Shown here: positions 32,201-45,187 of the stretch, piece after piece
How positions within the stretch are numbered: position 1 is the stretch's first letter
How the letters are laid out: each line of letters opens with the position of its first letter
NCBI RefSeq assembly: GCF_027580225.2
Contig: NC_073340.2
Location: 37,887,501-37,951,500, forward strand
DNA: 64,000 nt
Direction: 5' to 3'
From: Misgurnus anguillicaudatus
Lineage: Eukaryota > Chordata > Actinopteri > Cypriniformes > Cobitidae
Position numbers and translations under genes: made by a program
The notes under the pieces: model-generated
Told to the model about the DNA's origin: nothing
What the model saw: the letters and a program-made list of their open reading frames with translations, nothing else
Database searches by the model: none

Positions 32201-34186
32201 TGTCGAGATGAAACGTATAGCGACCTGTAAAGTAACATATCCCCAAGAAGGAAGCGGCAGCTAACATGCACCAGCGTAAATTCACCAACCAGAATTCCTG
32301 AGGTGCCAGAAATCTCCATTATCGCAGAATCTCCTGTCAAGCACAGCATTCACGTTTACTCTGGAGAAATACTCTTATCTAACTAACTACTCACTGAAGT
32401 CTGAGTATTTGTGACCCGTGTTGGCAAAATGAGTCTGAATGTGCATCGTCTAATTCAGAGCTACAGGCAAAAGGAAGTATAAATGTCGAATTTGGTTGAA
32501 ATTGAGGTTTTCATAAAAATAACTACATTAAACCCTCGTCTAGCGATCCCAATGCTTTAAATAGTCATCATCATGTAAGTTTTCTGAGAGGTGTACCGTC
32601 CTAAATGCAGATTCATCCACATGTGCGTGACATTTTGGTTTTAAAACATACAGGATTTGCTTGATGTTAAAAGAGTTATTAAGAGAGATAAGACATGAAA
32701 ACAATCTTCTTCTTATTGACTGACAGATGCGTGAGTGTGCAAACCCGACATATACACACATACACAGAAATATCTCTTTTGACAGAATTGATACAGAAAT
32801 AATCTGTTATGTCTTAAGTGAATGTTGGGGAAAAATATCTGCTGTGTAAGATTACATTAGATTCTTGCATTACAGTAGAAAAAAGCTGTCTGTCTCAATG
32901 TCAATCAAACAATAAATATTAGGGCTGGGTATCGATTCAGATGTTCCAGATCGATTCAATTTCGAGTCACAAGCTGTCGATTCGATTTTGATTCTCGAAT
33001 TTTCAAATTTTCGATTCCGGTTCTCGGGTCGGTTTTTATACTCGATTCAACTCAATGAATATAGATTATATAGACTAATAAATAAGAAAAAAGTTTACAT
33101 AAAAAATGTATTTTTCTTATAGATATTTTTTTTTACTTTGTGTTTGCCGAATCTATTAGTTTTGCTGACTATGTCAACTTCAAACATGTGTAGCTCATTT
33201 TTTTTGTCAAAATATAAAAATATATTGTGGGAAAATTTGCTCCTTCTGTCTAAATTTGCCAGAACGGGTCAAATTTTTTTGATGCTCTGGGATTGATTTA
33301 AAGTTTGAGATCACTGTTTTAGTCTCTGTTAGTGGTGTGACGGATCGCAGTTGATCCATGATCTGTACGGATCACAACCCACGGTTTTGCTTGCATGCTA
33401 TTTGCGTATTAATGCGCCAATTTTAACAGGAAAAGTTTTTCATTTGCGCGTGCTTCAAAGGCTTGCAAATGTTAACATTCAAGTGATTTTGAACAATTTA
33501 ACTGCAAAAAGGCACTAAAGTGAGCAGCTTTCTGTACGCACAGACTCACATGATTCTGCTGAATGTGTCTGGTCCAGCTTCAGTCAGACGTGATCAACAC
33601 TATGCCCTTCAAAGATCACAACTCTTGATGTGTAAACTATAGCGAGAGTTGCGCTACTGCGTCTCATACTGTAGTCCATTAAAAAAAATTTGGCGAATAA
33701 AGCACTGAAAAACAATGTAATGTTTTTATGTGGAGCAACTGTTCATGCTGCGCCATTTGGAATATGCCCTCCATCTGTGTGTTTGTCCGCGTTTAAGTGC
33801 ACTTAATAGTGCATACACGGAGAGACGCGTTTCAAAAAGCAAGCGAACATAAAATCTTTCTGTTCTTGACAGGGCACATACAAACAAAATGATCTTCAGT
33901 TTAATTTTTAATAAAAACATTTATGTCTTAAATGCATGTGTAGATTAGAGTCAGAAATCAGTCTGGGCTTATTTGGTCTTAACGAGACAGTAACCTCAAT
34001 TAAGCTACTTAAGTCTGTGTCATCATTAATCTTAATCAAACAACCCAAGACAAAGAGAAAATCACTTCTGTAGCTTTAAAAATAATAATAATTGTATTTA
34101 ATTTATACAATAAAGACAGTGTTATGATTCATTTTATTTGATCTCTGTACCTAATGCTAATTTTAGATTTTACTAAACAAAACAAT

Positions 34187-34430
34187 AACACTGACTTAGA
34201 TTAATGACGCTCAGAAGAAGTGTAGAATGATGGGATTTGTTGTCTTTAACTCAACCGCTGATGGCCATCAATCGGATGGAAATGAGAAATCATGTTAACA
34301 AATGAGGTAAAGTAGTAAGGTTTCATGTAATGTTCAAAACGAAATTGTTAGTTACAGTATTAGTCCAATTCGATGGTGTGATAACACACAGAACAGAATT
34401 AAGTGTTCAGATCAACAAACTTACCATAAA
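34187..34430 (+). repeat. Diverged copy of the 17290-17990 repeat, without hAT insertion
   Basis: Shares ACAAAACAATAACA, GCTGATGGCCATCAATC, GAAATGAGAAATCATGTT, GGTTTCATGTAATGTTCAAA and TGTGATAACACA with the repeat flanking the hAT copy at 17462-17863. Here the corresponding site is continuous. Confidence 0.8.
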
Positions 34431-34830
34431 CAAGCGAGTAGCCCAACTAACGCATACTTCTGCATTTGTCCACGACACTGTTGTCATGTGGTTTCTACGT
34501 CAGTAAAGTTGGTAACAAATGGTAACGTGTATATGAGCGTCATTGCCCCGTGTCACTGTTTAGAATGGCAATTTTCTCACAATTTACAAGTATTTAAAAA
34601 CATTACAGATATTGTAAGTAATCAGCCGGACAAATATACAACACTGGCATAGTGATTTTTGGATGTTTAACTGCAAATATCTTACAAATTGTACCTTTAA
34701 ACCCTTCTTTTTTGTCTGTTGTTTTTTCAGGGTGACACTCAGGGTCGTCTGATGAGCGGTCGGTGCTGATGTGAGTGACGTTGGGTCGGGTCACTTGAAC
34801 TCATCTGCACTGGAATGGACTGTGGCAAAC

Positions 34831-36514
34831 ATGTGTGTTGCCATGGTGATTATTCACACTAAAACACTGGACAAGAAACCCGTTGATGATGTAACATCTA
34901 CACCGTCTCTGCAGCTGGTGAGACATCATATTGAACTTTTACTGTATTTCAAAGCTTCAGACTCATTTTATCTTAGTTGCGTCTGGTAGTGCGAGTTTGT
35001 ATAAATAAAATCAGCTATTCAATTTTAAGAAACCGTGAACAATGTTTCCTTTTCATTAGTTTTAGCCCTGGATTCTGATTGGTCAGTAGGTTGTTGTAAG
35101 CAGTTCTGTTTGCAAGGCTGATCAGACTCTATGAGACGGATTCATCACACTTCATTCATGCACGTATGCACTCTAGCTAGCAATTTGTTTGTGGTTTACA
35201 TGCATACTAGTTACAATGCACACGGAGAGGTGGGCGAGTTTCCTGTCACCGCTGGTGCTGAGCTGACGTGCTGTTGTTCGGGGATTTTCTGTCTGTCTTT
35301 GGGTTTGGATGCTCTTCTCATGTGTCTTTGTATTTTTTGCAGCACGAGTCCCCAACCATGAGCCAGGGGACGGCCCTCTTCTCCTGTGGAATCATGGGTA
35401 AGTGCTCCTCACTGGATGAACATCTACCATGAAACCTGCATGAAAGTGTCACACCCACCACACCAGCCTCATCATGTATTTTGGGGGTCCCAAACTGGGG
35501 GGTGTGAAGTTATTTAAGGGGGTGTAGGGGGGCTGGGATGAGCGCTCGCTCGACACAACTGCACAACACTCACTCCATCATCAAGTTGACTTTGAGACAA
35601 TGACTGATGTCTTCACACTTGTGATTGTTGGTTTGATCAGTAACATGTGTAACCTTTTGTTTCACGCTCATCGTGAAATAAGTTACAGGTAGAAATATGA
35701 TATGGTATGGGGCTTTTCCATTGCATAGTACCCCACGGTTTGGTTTAGTTTAGGCCGAGTCTGTTTACTTTTGGGAGCTTTTCCATTGGGTGCAGTACGT
35801 ATTACCCGATACGTTTTTAGTACCACCTCGGTTGGGGTTCCAAGCGATCCGAGCTGATACCAAATGTGACGCGAAAACACAGTAGGTCACTGATTGGTCT
35901 GAGAAAATTGCACTTATAGTGTCATCGCTATAATGTAAAAGATTAGCTTTACCTTTAGTGCTAGCTTGCGCTGTCTCGAGCAAACATGTTGTCAAGTTCC
36001 CAAACTCCCTTTTAGCGATGAAAAACATTCACAGGTTGAGAATCAGGGACACCATGACAGTTTTTTCCAAACTTGCAGTTTGTGGCAGAACATTCGTGAC
36101 GAGCACGTCAGCATTATATGCTTAAATGCAACTTCAATGAGGCTCAGCTCATGTAGGTGGTGTGGTTGGGGGGTTAAACATATTTTTTCTGTACGAAAGG
36201 GGGGCCCGGTGGAAAAGTTTGGGAACCACTGATGTATTGGATAGTAAAGCTAATAGCCATTAGGCCTTGTGTTATGATGCTGTAGGTGTTTGTAAGAGCC
36301 GAGTGTCATCTGCTGTCATGTGAATAATGAGTTGAGTTCAGCATCGCTGGGCTTCTCCAAAATGACTCCTCACAGAGAACAGAGCTAATAAAATAATAGG
36401 GCCAGTCTTCAAGTGGAATAAAGAAAGCTTGCGGCCTAAATAGTGATCAATAGTGTTTTGTGCTGCCTGGCACCAGATGGCCTGCATTGGCTCGTAACCT
36501 CTGTGCCCACAGTG

Positions 36515-36572
<58 letters not shown>

Positions 36573-39133
36573 TGGCCAAAGCATTAATGTTTTTGACCTT
36601 CTACACTCGGACCCGCTGCAGAACACAGTGTTACAGAATTTACACATAAAATAAGTATATATGCATTTATGTATTGTGTGCAGTATAGATTATGGATGTT
36701 TGATATGATGTTGATTGACAGACAGCTGATGTGGTTAGACAGTACATTAGTTGAAATGTGTTGTGATGAAGTATAAAATAGTGTTGTTTGTTAGTACACA
36801 GATGTTCAGCAGACTTTGGCAGTTTTCCACAGATCTGCAGCTATTTCTGTTCCATCTCTCGTTTCTTCTGAACAGCTGTGGTGTTTGTGGACGTCTCTTT
36901 CCTGTGAACTCACCCTTTTCTTTCTCTTCTCTTCTCTTTCTCTTTTTTTTTGGAGGTGATCCATCATAAATGTGTTTGTTGATACAGTGTGCTGTGATTT
37001 ACTGGACTCAGACCTGATCTGATAGCAACTTCCTGCTGTGATATTTTTAGATCATAGGCAGTTTTAAATCATGTTGGGATGTGTGTCTTTAGGAATCAAA
37101 GAGTGCAGAACTGAATAGCTAAAATATACAAATATGCTAATTTGACTACACAGGTAAAAATATTCTGGGGGTATTTAAACTTTTATATGTATTGTGTATA
37201 TGTTTTGATGTTTTATTTAAAAGCTCTCTTTATTACTTAAAGGAACAGAAATTTATATCAATTAATCATATAAAATGGCCCTGATATGTCACTAGACATT
37301 AAGAAATCATTTTCATTTCAAATACTTCTATCAGTGACAACAGTGGTCCGGCCAGGATATTGTCATTTAAAACGTGGAGTTGCAGCCCTCAATTGATGTT
37401 TATGTTGTCATGTTGAGTGTTGGCCACCAGTTGTGTAATTGCAGTACCAGTTTTGGCCACAATCCTACATACTGTTCCTTAGTGCTTCTCAAATAGTGGG
37501 GCGGGACCCCCAGGGGGGGCTCGAAGCGACACCAGGGGGGGTGCGCGAGACCCTGGGGAAAAATACTTTTTCAGAAAGTGATTTTTTTGCACTGTCATGT
37601 TAATAAAGTTATTCTTTGCTGTAAGTTGATCGATATTTCTTTTTTTTGTGTTTTCTTTAATGTTAATAAGGATACAATATTTTGCAGATGTGTCATTTTA
37701 TAGATAAATTATACTATTTAGAGTCGCGGTGAAGAGTTAGGGGGGGCACGAAATGTTTACTTCTTCCTATGGGGGGCGTGACAGAAAATAATTGAGAAGC
37801 ACTGCTTTGAGATGAGCACAGACTTATTGTCACTCAATGTCGTGCCACATGTGATATGCATATTTTTGGTCTCATTTGAGGTGTCTGGTTTTGTTTCGGT
37901 AGAATCGGGTCGGTGGACCGAGGTCAGCAGGGGCTGTGGTATCCAGCAGCGGCCCGTGGGTTCCAGTCTGGAGAGCCTTTGGACCGCCGTGGACGAGACG
38001 CGCTCCGCTCGTGAAGCGGGTGCCATCAGTGGTTTGCTGTGCGATTTGAGTCTGAGCGAAGCCCCGTCTCCTGCCGGTGCCGCCCCGCCCAGCAAACGTC
38101 AGTGCCGCTCGCTGTCCTGCTCCGACGAGCTGGCCGGGTGCCGGTCCGCGTGGCGACCGCAGGGCTCGCGGGTTTGGACGGCCGTGGAAAAACGTCGCTG
38201 TCTCAGCGGGGGTAGCGTCCAGCGCGGAGGGTCGTCCTCCGTTTTCAGCCCGACGGGATTTCCTGCGATGCAGCGCAGTTCCAGCTTCAGTCTGCCCGCA
38301 CGCACAAACCTGCTGGAGCCGTTTGGCCGCACGTTTACATTCCACGCCTCCTCCGATGCGCCTCAGCAGGCTCGCTACCTCTCTCAAGAGCAGATCTCCC
38401 CCATTGAAGCCGGCGCCCCATCGGAGGCCAGCTCTCCTGACAGCACTCCTGAGCTGGAGCGCCGCGGCGGTCAGGGAGGTCTGGCGCGCAGCCGCTCGCA
38501 ACCTTGTGTCCACAATGACAAGAAGACCGGCGTGAAGCGCAGGAGACCAGCAGATAGTCACAAACAGAGACCTTCATTGGATTTGCTGAAGATGACAGAG
38601 GTCAGTCACTGTGTGCGTGTGTGTTTATTGTGTAATGTAGCCTCACACACACACAATGTTGGTCATTGTGTCGATAAAAAAACTGCTCCACTTACAAGCC
38701 AAATATTTTGTAGTTGCTGTAGTAACAGGACTGGACTTCAGCTCTTACGCTGGTTTATGTCTTACTGTACCGATAAGAGTGAGATATCAGCAGTCCTATT
38801 AAACAGCTGACATTTCACCAGATTACGATGCAGTCGTTGTATTTTATTTTTTTTTCTCTTTGGTTTTTACAGAAGCTGCCGGATTTTCACAGCCTCAGCT
38901 GTCCGGGTTTCACCGGAGACGACTGCCCAGCGTTTGCGTTTACAGGTGAACCGTTGCATACGGCGGGTGACGTCACATCATCTCACCGGCAGTCATCTGA
39001 CGACAGCTGGGCAGGAGGGCTGAACAACGGCAAGGAGCGTGAGCGTTTGTGGGCGGGGCTGTGCAGCGGGAGGGGACGGGATGTGTTCCAGCTGGGCGGA
39101 GAACTGGACATTGAACAGATTGAGAGAAACTGA
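34831..39133 (+). CDS. fam53b: FAM53B (Simplet)
   Basis: Vertebrate nuclear protein; the fish protein Simplet is known to be needed for Wnt signalling by promoting nuclear beta-catenin. Coding exons: 34831-34917 (the exon itself starts at 34731), 35343-35397, 37903-38600, 38873-39133, total 366 aa against 422 in human; all GT/AG and in frame. Conserved blocks in order: TMSQGTALFSCGIM, PPSKRQCRSLSCSDEL, SRVWTAVEKRRCLSGGSVQR, MQRSSSFSLP, RSRSQPCVHNDKKTGVKRRR (basic nuclear-localisation stretch), RPSLDLLKM and C-terminal GELDIEQIERN. The start at 34831 is the first ATG after an in-frame TGA at 34753; ATG 34843 (MVII) is the alternative and aligns with human MVMV. A MITE ends 99 bp before the large coding exon. 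Confidence 0.95.
35480..36230. mobile_element. Split repeat: AAACTGGGGGG... GTTTGGGAACCACTG type
   Basis: The ends CCCAAACTGGGGGG (35490) and AAAAGTTTGGGAACCACT (36230) belong to the same broad class as 18430-18950. The middle is occupied by a TTTTCCATTG-TAGTACC type sequence starting near 35708, probably a nested MITE whose right end I could not fix. Located in fam53b intron 3. Confidence 0.55.
36516..36570. repeat. (TG)n microsatellite
   Basis: About 55 bp of pure TG in a fam53b intron. Confidence 0.95.
37491..37803. mobile_element. hAT-like MITE, AGTGCTTCTCAA ends
   Basis: AGTGCTTCTCAAATAGTGGG at the left and ATTGAGAAGCACT at the right, with G-rich sub-terminal regions (CCCCCAGGGGGGGCTCG; GGGGGGCGTGACAG). 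It ends 99 bp before the acceptor of the main fam53b coding exon. The duplication was not resolved. Confidence 0.75.
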
Positions 39134-39419
39134 GACACGCCGAGCTCAATGCAGCTCTAATACTCCCAGAATTCCTTGCTGTTGGAGTATTATGGGATGG
39201 ACACTTCAGTAAGTGAACATAATGTAATCGACTCAGGGTGACGCACATGGAGGACGTGTTCATCTGAACGCGATCTGCGCTGAAGTCTGGCGAGCTTTGT
39301 GTTGCGGATGAGAACACACGTTTATGATAGTCATGATTAGTGCCGTGTCACATGTGATGACACTGGGGACAAAAGTCAGACGCTGCAGGTGAACACACAC
39401 ACAAACACACAGACAGACA

Positions 39420-39452
<33 letters not shown>

Positions 39453-39626
39453 CACACACACACACACACATATAAACATGCATACACATATTAAAGGGCT
39501 TCAGATGTGTAACAATAGTAATATCAGGTATTTCAGTTCCTCACTGGTGATGAAAAGCTATTTAGAAATATTTTTGTCTTTTTACAATTTAGTAACTACA
39601 GAAGTAAATGTACTTATTTCTATATG

Positions 39627-39632
39627 AATAAA
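39627..39632 (+). terminator. Polyadenylation signal candidate for fam53b
   Basis: AATAAA about 490 bp after the fam53b stop, past a CA tract. Confidence 0.5.
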
Positions 39633-39769
39633 CATTTTAATGTGTTTGTAAAAAAACTCTGTTAACTTTGACAGTCTTTACTGTGGACCACATGCACTTG
39701 TAATGTTAACCAGTCAGACCTCAAAATCACAAAAAACTTTAAACCCAAACAATCATCATCCCTACGTAT

Positions 39770-39998
39770 TACCGTTATACCACGGGTCTGTAAATGCTTT
39801 ATTCTGATTGGTTGAGTAATGTTTTATGGGGGTTGATTATTTTTCTATACCTGCACAGCTGATCTGTCATATGTCTTAAATAACCATCAGAGTAATGTCT
39901 CTGTAAACTCTGGTATACGTGGAATAATTGACTTCCGGTTCTTTGGAAAAAACTATCAAAGGAGGAATTATTTTTGAATAATTCGTATTCCTTACATA
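39770..39998 (-). repeat. ACCACGGGTCTGT-type repeat, copy 1 (inverted)
   Basis: Contains CCGTTATACCACGGGTCTGT, TGCTTTATTCTGATTGGTTGAG and ATCTGTCATATGTCTTAAATAACC. The same family occurs in the other orientation at 51068-51290 and 56310-56545. Confidence 0.8.
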
Positions 39999-40254
39999 TT
40001 CCAATACAATAATAAGATTTGTTTATGGTAATGTAATTGTGTGATGCAAAACTAACAAAAATCTCAGAGGAGGCAGCAGACATGAACTAAAAGCCACAAA
40101 TCTATGATTCTGATGTTATGTGGTGTTAGACGTGGAGATGTTTTTTATTTCCTGAGTGCTGCATTTATCTCTGATTTAATGATGTTTTATTAACAAGGTT
40201 CAGGAGGAGGAGCACATTCAGATAATTAAACACAGGTGGAAGCACTCAGCAATC

Positions 40255-40475
40255 AATCTAAGAGGGTACAAATAGACTCAGCAGTCTTACCTCATTATGT
40301 TGTCAGTTCGCAGCATCCCCCCACCACCCCTTCTCCACACATTTTTGTCCTAAAACACACTTACATACGGGGGGAGTACTCTGGGTTTGGGCCGAGCTCG
40401 GAGCCCTCCCTCCGGACAGCACGCCAAATACGCATTAAACTTTACCCTCCAAATTATATGTAAGTGTGAACTCGT
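40255..40475 (+). repeat. Unclassified dispersed repeat, copy 2
   Basis: Second copy of the repeat at 12815-13035: shared GCAGCATCCC, GACAGCACGCCAAATA and TGTGAACTCGTGAA-type phrases in the same order. Confidence 0.6.
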
Positions 40476-40520
40476 GAAATACCCAAAGCACAGTTTACAT
40501 GGAGACCTCTCTGTCTTCTA

Positions 40521-40555
<35 letters not shown>

Positions 40556-41116
40556 AATTCTTCTTAATTTCCTCTCAGAACTGCAGAACCTCAGAATCTA
40601 TGAGCAGATGTCCTACATACACGAGCAAACTTCTTCAATCCTGTTAGAAAGTGTTTGGCTTTGGTTGATATTTTATACATTTATTTCATCACCATATAAT
40701 TGTCATTTTCCATTTGTTACTACATCATTTTTTTAGTAAATCTTAGTCTTCGTAAATCTACAGTAATTCATGTCTGAAATATTTCAGGTCTCATGTGTCA
40801 TCAAATAAACTTAAACTTAACAGAGCCGTACAACTTCAACACAAACACACAGATTAAATGTCATTCTGCTCTTAAGAGTTATAGACTGATGAAGAAGAGC
40901 CGAGAGCGTCAGATCTGATCATGACCTCTAATCTTCATGCTAAATAACAAACATGATGTTCATGCATGTGTGTGTGTGTGTCTGTGATGTAAACACAGGG
41001 TTTGCTTGGAACTGTTGTCAGACATCACAATGATCTGTGTGTGTGTGTGTGTGCATTCTTTTCATTAAATATTGCAAGTTTCCAAAAGAAACAGAGCAAT
41101 GTTTAATGTTTAAACT

Positions 41117-42271
41117 TAACAATTCACCCAAAAATGTAAGTTAGCCCATATTTTACTCACCCTGATGCCATATCAGATGTATATGACTCGTTATAATAAA
41201 CAATATCCTGGCTTTTCAGCTTTATAATGCCAGAAAGAGTCTGTATATTATTGAAGGGGTCCAATTACGTTTTGCTTTTCAAAGTCTTGATTATGTTTTT
41301 GGGGTGCACTGCAATTGGTGTCCACGCATTATTTTTCATATATTTTACATTTCTTCTACACCGCTGATTCCAGTCCCAAAATCAGAAATACATAATGATC
41401 TCAGGTTGGTGTGTTGTAAATGGCTAACTGTCTGTTTGTGCTGTCCAGAAATGTCACGGCCTTTAGCATTGTGGGTAGTTACAGACTGATCAGTTCAAAA
41501 CGTCACACCGTTAGTTTTCTCGGTAATAAGGTTGTATTAGGAAACATTAGTAAATGAAAACTAACTGAAAATTAACAAAGTACGATAAATACATACTGTA
41601 AAAGCATTGTTTATTGTTAGTTTATGTTAGCTAATGCTTTAAAGAATTGTTAACAAATACAACCTTATTGTAAAGTGTTAGTGAATAGAGTGAGTGAAGT
41701 TGAATATCTGTCTGTGAGACACTTATGAAAATAACACATAGTTTTACTGCAGTGGCCAAATCAAACACAGACTCATGTTTAGTGTGTGTGTGTATGTAAA
41801 CACAATATAAAGGATCATTACACTGATCACAATAACACACAAGGTCAGCCTTGAGCTAACAAACAGCGTTGACCTTTGTTTATGTTGTTGCTATAAAATA
41901 AAAAGTCTCGTTTAGGTTGAGGAAGCTGTCCTGTTATTATGTTCAGGAACGCGGTTAAAAATGATTTTCCATCTTCATGACATTCCTAGGAAGCCCCACC
42001 CCCCGTTTGAAAATCACTGTCCGTGTTTCAAATGATAGACATCACTACATGAAGAAGAAAGCTGTCGTCCTTTTCTGTTAAAGACATTATATCTCACTTT
42101 ACAGTGAACATTGAGCGGTGTAACTGTTAAATATTTCTTTTGCTCAAACACCAACATTATTACACACAATCATAAGTTGAAAAAATGATATCATGTAATA
42201 TATAACTCTGACTGAAGAAAGAAAGTCAAGGGTGAGTAAAATATGGGCTCATTTTCATTTGGGGGTGATGA
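41117..42271. mobile_element. DNA transposon with AATTCACCCAAAAATG-type ends
   Basis: Left AATTCACCCAAAAATG followed by AGCCCATATTTTACTCACCC; right GGGTGAGTAAAATATGGGCT followed by CATTTTCATTTGGGGGTGATG. The inverted ends extend over about 45 bp. About 1.15 kb, with no transposase reading frame seen. Confidence 0.75.
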
Positions 42272-42492
42272 TCTTTAATCCTGCTCCTCTCTTGATTCTT
42301 CTGCTCATGCAAAACAAACTGAACTTTATTACGCTTCAAATTCAACACAATATATAAGATTGAGACAAACCGCTTTAGTGTCTGTTGTGAAAGAAGTAAT
42401 GTTGAAAGTAGGACAGCAGACTGAACTTCCTGAACAAACACAAACACTCAGTTCCCAATTTAAAAAAGCCGGCGTGAGATAAACAAAAGGCA

Positions 42493-42496
<4 letters not shown>

Positions 42497-42541
<45 letters not shown>
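42497..42541. repeat. (TG)n microsatellite
   Basis: About 45 bp of TG downstream of lhpp on the minus strand. Confidence 0.95.
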
Positions 42542-42544
<3 letters not shown>

Positions 42545-42966
42545 TGACCTCTGCTCCAGATTAACAAAAGATCTCAGATGTTTGTTCTGCAGTCTGCCGC
42601 GTACGCTGCTGTATGAAGCGTTCCTGTCCACAGCAAGGACACCAGAGATTTCCCACTATTGTCCTGAATGCTCCTCGCTGTTTTAACAGTGCAAACATTA
42701 AACTAACTACAAATAATCTGCAACACGCCCGGCTGACATTTCATCCTAATATGAATTATAAACTTTTATGGAGACATCTGCTTGATATTCATGAAAGTAA
42801 TGTTACAGTGCGTTTAAATCTTGGTCTTAAAAATAGACTTCATCATCTTTAAGGACTTTGATGATTTGATTTGTTAATGACTTATGTTACATTTCATTAA
42901 CCTTTCACAAATCTCATTTCTGAATAGCTGATAACACATGAGTTGAGTTGACAGATGTGAGATCAG

Positions 42967-43374
42967 TCAGTGTTTTTGTGTCAGTATCGCGTCCACAGCA
43001 GCAGCAAGGTCGTCCACATACGCATCTGCTTTCACGCTGGGATGATCTTCATCACTCGGCCTGCAGTAACACAACACAAGAGATGGTTGATGATGACTTT
43101 AGGTGTCTGTCTCTCGACTCAGAGCTCATGCTGATAGTCAGAACTGACTGCACGAGGTTGTGGTTATAATGCAATGATGTTTAACCGGCTAGATGAGATT
43201 AGACCAATCTGGATATCAGATCATCAGATTTCCACAAAAACAAAGTAAAGGTCTCTCTCTCTCTTTATTAGCATTGAGCGTCTGTCAGCTCGTAGTCACT
43301 TTATTCTCTTGTTGAATTATAATGCAGTCAATGTGACCAATTCAGCACAATATAGTCTACGCTTTCATTGTACT

Positions 43375-43417
<43 letters not shown>

Positions 43418-45143
43418 GTGTGGTGTTAAGATTGTGTTATCAGCACAGGGAAGGACTTCAGCAGAAAATTCTTGGTGTGTGTGTGTGTTAGTGTGTGTGT
43501 GTGTGTGTGTCAGACCTCTACATTTAACACAAAAGAAACAAACAATGACAGATGATCTGTAACTCTAAATCACTGTAACTCAATCAGAAAAACTACTTTG
43601 TTTCAGTCTGTGTGGAGAGGGCGGGGTCTTGGGAGTTTACACTTCATTACTTTCATCCAATCAGAGAAGAGAGGTGACTGTTTAGAGAAGCTAATGGTGC
43701 AAAACCCTACAGAGTCAAACTCCCTTCCTGCAGACAGCTGTGAGCTTCACTATCAACTCTGATCTGAGGTCAGCTGTATTCTCACTAATGGATGATAACT
43801 AAAGAACTGCTCTCAGATCAGCACTAGAGCATCTCATCCAGTCACAGGACGTCTGGTGTTATAAGCCTTTAACCAGATCCGGTGGGTGTGTAGTTCTGAA
43901 AACAAAACCATCTGACATCACACCGACAAACTTTCCTCATCAGACAGAGGATGGGGTGGGATTAACAAAGGATTACAATAATCTGATTGGACCGAGAGCC
44001 CACCGGAAGTGACGTCATTGGATGCTTGAGGGCAGTATAATTAAATGCTGGACTATAGCGCAGCCTGGTGGTCACGTCAGTTACTGATCTTAATTTCACA
44101 GAAAACAGTAACGTACACAATCTTGATTATATTATAGAAAAACACAATCAAACATAAACCACCCAAAATTTAAAACATTTATAAATTATTCTACTTTACA
44201 AAACAACCGTTCATTCTGGTTATTATTATTACTGATGACTCAATGTTTACTCTGACGCATATATCTGGACTGATAACAATCCTGCAGCTCTGCAGAAATA
44301 AGACTGTTTGTGTTTAGCACTGACCTGTATTTACCCGTTCTGACCTGAACACCTTTTATTCCACAACGCTGAGCTCCACCCACATCATTAACCAGATCAT
44401 CACCAACCATCACAACCTGAAAGAGAGAGAGAGTCATTGACTGCTAAACTGTAACATTATAACATCATATGTGTGTGTGTGTGTGTGTGTGTCTCACCTC
44501 ATGCGGTTGGAGATTCATGTCTCTCAGAACGCTCTGGAAGAATTCTGGTGATGGTTTTCCAACGACCTCTGCCTGAACATCACAGGCGTACTGAGCAAAA
44601 CAAGCACAGTTATCAGACGCATCAGACTCTAGAATCAGTCTCAACTCTTTCTGTCTGATCAGAGGTCATTAAAAACACTGAGACTAAATAAGGTGCACAT
44701 GACCTTGATGTGGTGTATTCACCTCCAGTGCCTTCATGAAAACCCCCACATCCAACTTTAAACCATCAGTCTCCTTGTAGTAGCGTCTGGAGAGAAGAGA
44801 TCATAATCACACACATCAGGTTAACTGATAATCAAACACATGATCTTGGTGTTGCTCATGGCATTGGTTAAGTCAGAAGTTGAGTTAAGAATCAAGGGTG
44901 ACTGAATTACTAGTTAATCTGAAGATTAACCCGAGACACCAGAAAGTGTTTGAACATCACGCGTCTCACCCTTGACCCAGAGAGAAGAGAATCGGCTTCT
45001 TCAGTCCAATCAGAACACGGAAAGCTTCGTTCAAGTTCTCATATGAAAACCTGTCTGCTGCGTCTCCAATGACAACACAGTTTGGAGAATTCATCTCTAT
45101 ACCATCAAACTCTGGGATTAGATCTGAGATGACAACAAACACA

Positions 45144-45187
<44 letters not shown>

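Larger units (their letters stand above)
14799..34730 (+). other. Probable fam53b intron 1, 20 kb, transposon-rich
   Basis: No conserved exon was recognised in any frame; the short open frames are scattered and many lie across transposon sequence or CA tracts. It contains the hAT-like, MITE and repeat copies listed separately between 14999 and 34430. The stretches 18960-20170, 21420-24020 and 29280-34180 hold only degraded repeat-like sequence (for example a TAGGGCTGGGTATCGATTC hAT-like end near 32930 without a partner) and nothing coding that I can support. Confidence 0.55.
39134..42966. other. fam53b 3' UTR and convergent fam53b-lhpp intergenic region
   Basis: fam53b (+) and lhpp (-) converge here. 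Contents: CA tract 39392-39470, polyadenylation signal candidate at 39627-39632, repeat copies at 39770-39998 and 40255-40475, TG tract 40525-40554, a large MITE-type element at 41117-42271 and a TG tract at 42497-42541. A TTTATT at 42325-42330 could be the minus-strand lhpp polyadenylation signal but is 640 bp from the stop. No exon recognised. Confidence 0.55.

Noticed and set aside
32925..33010. hAT-like end TAGGGCTGGGTATCGATTC.
   Set aside because: No matching right end or 8-bp duplication was found downstream, so element boundaries cannot be given.
37872..38561. A 229-codon minus-strand open frame.
   Set aside because: It is the antisense shadow of the GC-rich main fam53b coding exon, has no family resemblance and no splice context.
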